Shown: positions 62,727-64,000 of the stretch, piece by piece
Layout: each line of letters starts with the position of its first letter
Position numbering within the stretch: position 1 is the stretch's first letter
Assembly: GCA_036023115.1 (NCBI GenBank)
Contig: JAYKKT010000059.1
Location: 1,392,501-1,456,500 of the forward strand
DNA: 64,000 bases
Direction: 5' to 3'
Source: Brasenia schreberi
Lineage: Eukaryota; Streptophyta; Magnoliopsida; Nymphaeales; Cabombaceae
Made by a program: the position numbers and the translations under genes
The notes under the pieces: generated by a model
Databases searched by the model: none
What the model saw: the letters and a program-made list of their open reading frames with translations, nothing else
What the model was told of the DNA's origin: nothing

Positions 62727-64000
62727 ACTCCGCCCATGTAAGGGATCACCCTTGCATTGTCGGTCCCAAGCCCGGATAAAGGAGGAGGGTTGTGTTAGGC
62801 TTCCGACAGCCAGCATAAAACTTCGTCAGATTTTTATAACATGGATTACAAAAATTATGAGCATTACTTTGGGGCGTCCCCGCCTAGCGACGTTCTGTAG
62901 AGCTCGAATGCAGTAAGAAGTAAGCAAGGGCCACTACATTTTCGCCCGAATGTAGTGAATCAATTGCATAGAGGGTTCCCACATCATGGACGGGTGTGAG
63001 TAAAGAATTAGTCTCGCTACATTGCCGCCCGAATGTAGTGAAAAATCTTCAGAGAGGGTCTCCGCATTTTGATTATGAACGGATGTGGGGGGTAAGGAAG
63101 CTAGTCCTAGATAATAAGATTCGTTTTGGTTCTTGAAATATCGAAACATTATCAGATAAGCTAATGGAGGTGGTAGATACTATGATTCGGAAAAGGATTC
63201 GTATTTTATGTTTACAAGAGACAAAATGGGTTGGAGAAAAAGCAAAGCAGATTGAGGATACAGGTTTTAAATTATGGTACTCAGGTAAAGAAAAGGCTCG
63301 AAACGGGGTTGGTATTATCATAAATAAAGATTTAAAGGAGAGTGTAGTAGACATAGAACTATATGGTGACCGAATCATGACGTTGAAATTAGTGTTTGGA
63401 GCAGAGGTTTTGAATATAGTTTGTGCTTACGCACCCCAAGTAGGACTAGAAGATAGTATAAAGACTGTTTTTTGGGAAGAGTTAGATAATGTGTTTCAAA
63501 AGATTCCACAAAGGGAGTTGATTTGTTTAGGAGGAGATTTAAATGGACATGTCGATAAAGAGGCATTAGGATATCAAGGGATTCATGGAAACTTTGGTTT
63601 TGAGGATATAAACGAGGAAGGTAGGGAGATTTTAAATTTTTCTATGGCATTTGATCTCTTTATAGTCAATACAATCTTCAAAAAACGAGATGAACATTTA
63701 ATTACTTATAAGAGTGGCTTATCACAAACACAAATTGATTACTTTATTTGTAGAAAAAAAGATAGAGTATATTGTAAAGATTGTAAGGTAATTCCAGGAG
63801 AAAGCTTAACCACCCAACATCGACTTTTAGTTATGGATTTACAAATAAAAAAATGGACAAAGAAGAAAAGAGTGCATCGAGCTATTCGAACTAAATGGTG
63901 GAACCTCAAAAGCGAGAAAGAAGATATATTTAAACAGAAAGTCCTTCAAGGAGATGTTTGGAATTATGTTGGCACACCCTGTGATATGTGGAACAATATG
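62727..64000 (+). mobile_element. RTE-like LINE, 5' UTR and endonuclease ORF (partial)
   Basis: The 5' region contains GGTCCCAAGCCCGGATAAAG and GGAGGAGGGTTG, a very common plant LINE start. The protein frame begins near 63116; TGA at 63134-63136 stands where Trp of the SWNI motif is expected. From 63137 the frame is open for 288 codons to the window edge. APE-type endonuclease motifs are present: LQETKWVGE, AYAPQVG, GGDLNGHV, SQTQIDYF and TQHRLLVMDL. Reverse transcriptase should lie beyond the edge. Confidence 0.85.

Overview
This is nuclear DNA of a flowering plant. The evidence is spliced plant genes (UDP-xylose synthase, pectate lyase, malectin-like receptor proteins, a CrRLK1L kinase), PPR genes, plant-type EXO70, lipin and Lu7TM relics, RTE-like LINEs, Ty1/copia and Ty3/gypsy remnants, tRNA-derived SINEs, and very long (TA)n and (CT)n microsatellites. 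I cannot place the lineage within angiosperms from the sequence alone. No bacterial, organellar or CRISPR features are visible.

Layout. 1-2157 (minus) is the 5' half of a UDP-glucuronate decarboxylase gene whose first coding intron is a U12-type AT-AC intron, with a degenerate 72-bp tandem repeat just upstream. 4890-7925 (minus) is a nine-exon monoacylglycerol-lipase-like gene with two GC-AG introns and SINE-like insertions in its introns. 9124-9389 is a hAT-type MITE, followed by a collapsed tRNA-Glu relic and an intronless PPR gene (9999-12161, plus). 13840-18161 is a dead EXO70 gene split by a 2.7-kb block that carries an antisense PPR fragment. 19704-22072 (minus) is a five-exon pectate lyase gene whose 3' end has been copied to 25218-26060. 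Two tRNA-Gly relics lie nearby. 26304-27724 (minus) is a broken lipin/PAH N-terminal fragment and 29007-30302 (plus) a broken Lu7TM (GPR107/108-like) gene.

32347-37384 (minus) is an eight-exon malectin-like/LRR protein that ends inside its hydrophobic tail and has no kinase. Its promoter and signal-peptide exon are duplicated at 40539-41330 and, badly decayed, at about 39555-39770. The second copy contains a perfect 88-bp inverted repeat. A scrambled paralogue lies at 42942-44748, with a kinase C-terminal exon on one strand and malectin/LRR exons on the other. It is followed by a decayed copia fragment.

50690-53149 (plus) is an intact, intronless HERK1-like CrRLK1L receptor kinase, the best-preserved gene here. 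Beyond it the window is repeats: a poly(A) SINE, a dead LINE reverse transcriptase, then two ~2-kb LTRs in opposite orientation flanking the 3' end of a gypsy pol (58504-62726), and the 5' part of an RTE-like LINE running off the right edge.

Functionally, several live genes relate to the cell wall or its sensing (UDP-xylose synthesis, pectate lyase, two malectin-like proteins), but they are not visibly co-regulated, and I read the grouping as chance. The main theme is gene decay and rearrangement. I did not find a convincing new multi-gene system; the most unusual structures are the AT-AC intron, the tail-anchored malectin-LRR protein, the 88-bp perfect palindrome and the inverted LTR pair.
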